23,227 bases of DNA from Planctomycetota bacterium (GTDB lineage: Bacteria > Planctomycetota > Phycisphaerae > WQYP01), in assembly GCA_021799715.1 (NCBI GenBank), contig JAJYZY010000027.1:1-23227 (forward strand), given 5' to 3'. The position numbers and the translations under genes are program-made. Position 1 is the stretch's first letter. Every line of letters begins with the position of its first letter. Under the pieces are notes generated by a model that worked only from the letters and a program-made list of their open reading frames with translations, did no database searches and had not been told where the DNA came from. This document shows, in pieces, positions 22,320 to 23,227 of this stretch.

Positions 22320-22808
22320 CTACTGGGCTTTGACCATAAACAGCGGCTGGTTGTATTCCACCGGCTGGCCGTTTTGAACCAGTATTTTAGCCACAACGCC
22401 GCTGACCTCCGCACGGATTTCGTTAAACACCTTCATGGCTTCGATAATGCATACAACCGTGTCCTTTCCCACAGAGGAACCGATTTTTACAAACGCCTCC
22501 GAGTCCGGATTGGCCGCGGTGTAAAAGGTTCCCACCATCGGCGATTTTATCGCGATAAGCCCTTCATCCGCAGCCGCAGCGGGCACCGGAGCGGGCGGCG
22601 CGGACTGCGGCATGCTTGCCGGTTGCGCCGCCATGGGCATCATCATTGGAACCCCCGGCATGGGCATGCCCACCGGCACCGCATCGCGCTTCAGGCGGAT
22701 TTTTGCCTTGTCTTCCACCAGCTCAATTTCCGTCAGACCATGATCCGACATGAGCTTGATGAGATCTTTCACGCGCTTATTGTCTGTGAACGTTTCCTTG
22801 GTAGCCAT
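22320..22808 (-). CDS. accB: Biotin carboxyl carrier protein of acetyl-CoA carboxylase
   Basis: 162 aa from ATG at 22808 (MATKETF); in-frame ATGs at 22832 and 22841 are possible, and GGAG lies about 12 nt before the chosen one. An N-terminal helical part (1-42, KRVKDLIKLMSDHGLTEIEL) leads into a flexible Pro/Ala/Met linker (43-80) with GMPMPGVPMMMPM. The C-terminal biotinyl domain covers 83-162, with the biotin-accepting Lys126 in CIIEAMKVFNEI. E. coli has AMKM; AMKV is a common bacterial variant. BirA, encoded about 11 kb to the left, would attach the biotin; AccC follows directly. Confidence 0.95.
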   Translation of the reverse strand: MATKETFTDNKRVKDLIKLMSDHGLTEIELVEDKAKIRLKRDAVPVGMPMPGVPMMMPMAAQPASMPQSAPPAPVPAAAADEGLIAIKSPMVGTFYTAANPDSEAFVKIGSSVGKDTVVCIIEAMKVFNEIRAEVSGVVAKILVQNGQPVEYNQPLFMVKAQ

Positions 22809-22851
22809 AATCAATAGTTCTCCGAAAGCCATCCGCCGCACAATACGGGGA

Positions 22852-23227
22852 TTACAGCCAAGCCGAATTTAATGTTTTTGGAAGGCTGCTTAAAACACGG
22901 CAGCCCGTTTGCGTTACCAGTACATCATCCTCGATCCGCACACCGCCAATTCCCGGAAGATATATTCCCGGCTCCACGGTGACAACCATACCGGGCTTCA
23001 GGATAACATCACTGCGCTGGGAAAGCGACACCTGTTCATGAATATCCCGCCCCACGCCGTGCCCCAGGCTGTGGCCGAAGGCTTTTCCAAACCCCGCCCT
23101 GGTAATAATGTCGCGGGCTATTTTATCAATTTTTTTTCCCGCTGCGCCGGGTTTGATCGCCGCGATCGCCGCTTCCTGTGCTTCGAGAACAATCTGATAA
23201 ATTTCCCTTATTTTCCGCGGTGGATCA
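22852..23227 (-). CDS. Xaa-Pro aminopeptidase-like M24 metallopeptidase (partial, N-terminus off right edge)
   Basis: The minus strand is open from the window edge to the stop at 22852, giving the last 125 residues. The C-terminal half of the pita-bread fold is clear: [16 protein letters not shown] carries the metal-binding His, [15 protein letters not shown] the first metal-binding Glu, and [10 protein letters not shown] the second. The two metal-binding Asp residues would lie beyond the edge. The family (PepP/PepQ, M24B) removes N-terminal residues before proline from peptides. It precedes accB with 43 nt between them, as yqhT precedes efp-accB-accC in Bacillus; here no efp is in between. 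Which Xaa-Pro peptidase this is cannot be decided from the fragment. Confidence 0.88.
   Translation of the reverse strand, partial: DPPRKIREIYQIVLEAQEAAIAAIKPGAAGKKIDKIARDIITRAGFGKAFGHSLGHGVGRDIHEQVSLSQRSDVILKPGMVVTVEPGIYLPGIGGVRIEDDVLVTQTGCRVLSSLPKTLNSAWL

Noticed and set aside
1..23227. tRNA, rRNA, CRISPR, insertion sequence, prophage or defence genes
   Set aside because: The gaps are short and filled by promoters or small hairpins; I found no cloverleaf, no spaced direct repeats, no terminal inverted repeats and no transposase, integrase or nuclease motif.

Overview
The window looks like bacterial chromosome from a planctomycete (Planctomycetota, most likely a Phycisphaerae-type lineage). 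This rests on gene content and style, not on a marker gene. The signs are: a very long signal peptidase I with inserted domains; a giant DUF4175-like membrane protein with a Gln/Ala coiled coil beside an alpha/alpha-toroid protein; short proteins with aspartate-rich tails; frequent GTG and TTG starts; and many single genes or short gene runs with their own sigma70-like promoters. I see no rRNA, tRNA, CRISPR array, insertion sequence, phage gene or integrase, and no broken gene. Both ends cut through genes.

Layout. 1-2742, all on minus: a YdjI-type SPFH protein cut by the left edge, a Gfo/Idh/MocA oxidoreductase, and a protein with two TFIIB-type zinc ribbons. 2918-8017, plus: a 1307-aa membrane-anchored coiled-coil protein followed 3 nt later by a secreted prenyltransferase/squalene-cyclase-like repeat protein. 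8038-10552: a RhaT-like L-rhamnose/H+ symporter (minus) diverging from an AraC-family regulator (plus), with a perfect inverted repeat between them. 10641-13025, minus: an acidic-tail protein, nadC and birA. 13276-13815, plus: coaD, whose 3' end overlaps lepB (minus) tail to tail. 15909-18476, minus: lpd, and mrp upstream of it, each with its own candidate promoter. 18679-20907, minus: a GH28-like membrane-anchored enzyme and, just upstream, a secreted protein of unknown function. 20946-23227, minus: accC, accB and the end of an M24 Xaa-Pro peptidase.

How the genes work together. Much of the right two thirds is cofactor and core metabolism: BirA would biotinylate AccB (BCCP), which AccC carboxylates; NadC feeds NAD synthesis, CoaD makes the last intermediate before CoA, Lpd re-oxidises lipoyl groups, and Mrp carries Fe-S clusters. 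A second, weaker theme is plant-polysaccharide use: a rhamnose transporter, its likely regulator and a GH28 (polygalacturonase-fold) protein are consistent with pectin or rhamnogalacturonan foraging, though no rhamnose catabolic gene is present here.

I did not find a clear new defence or mobile system. The best leads for something undescribed are the signal peptidase with a four-cysteine module and a lectin-like insertion, the GH28-like enzyme lacking the usual GHG motif with its unknown secreted partner, the giant coiled-coil/toroid pair, and the inverted repeat in the rhaT-araC gap.
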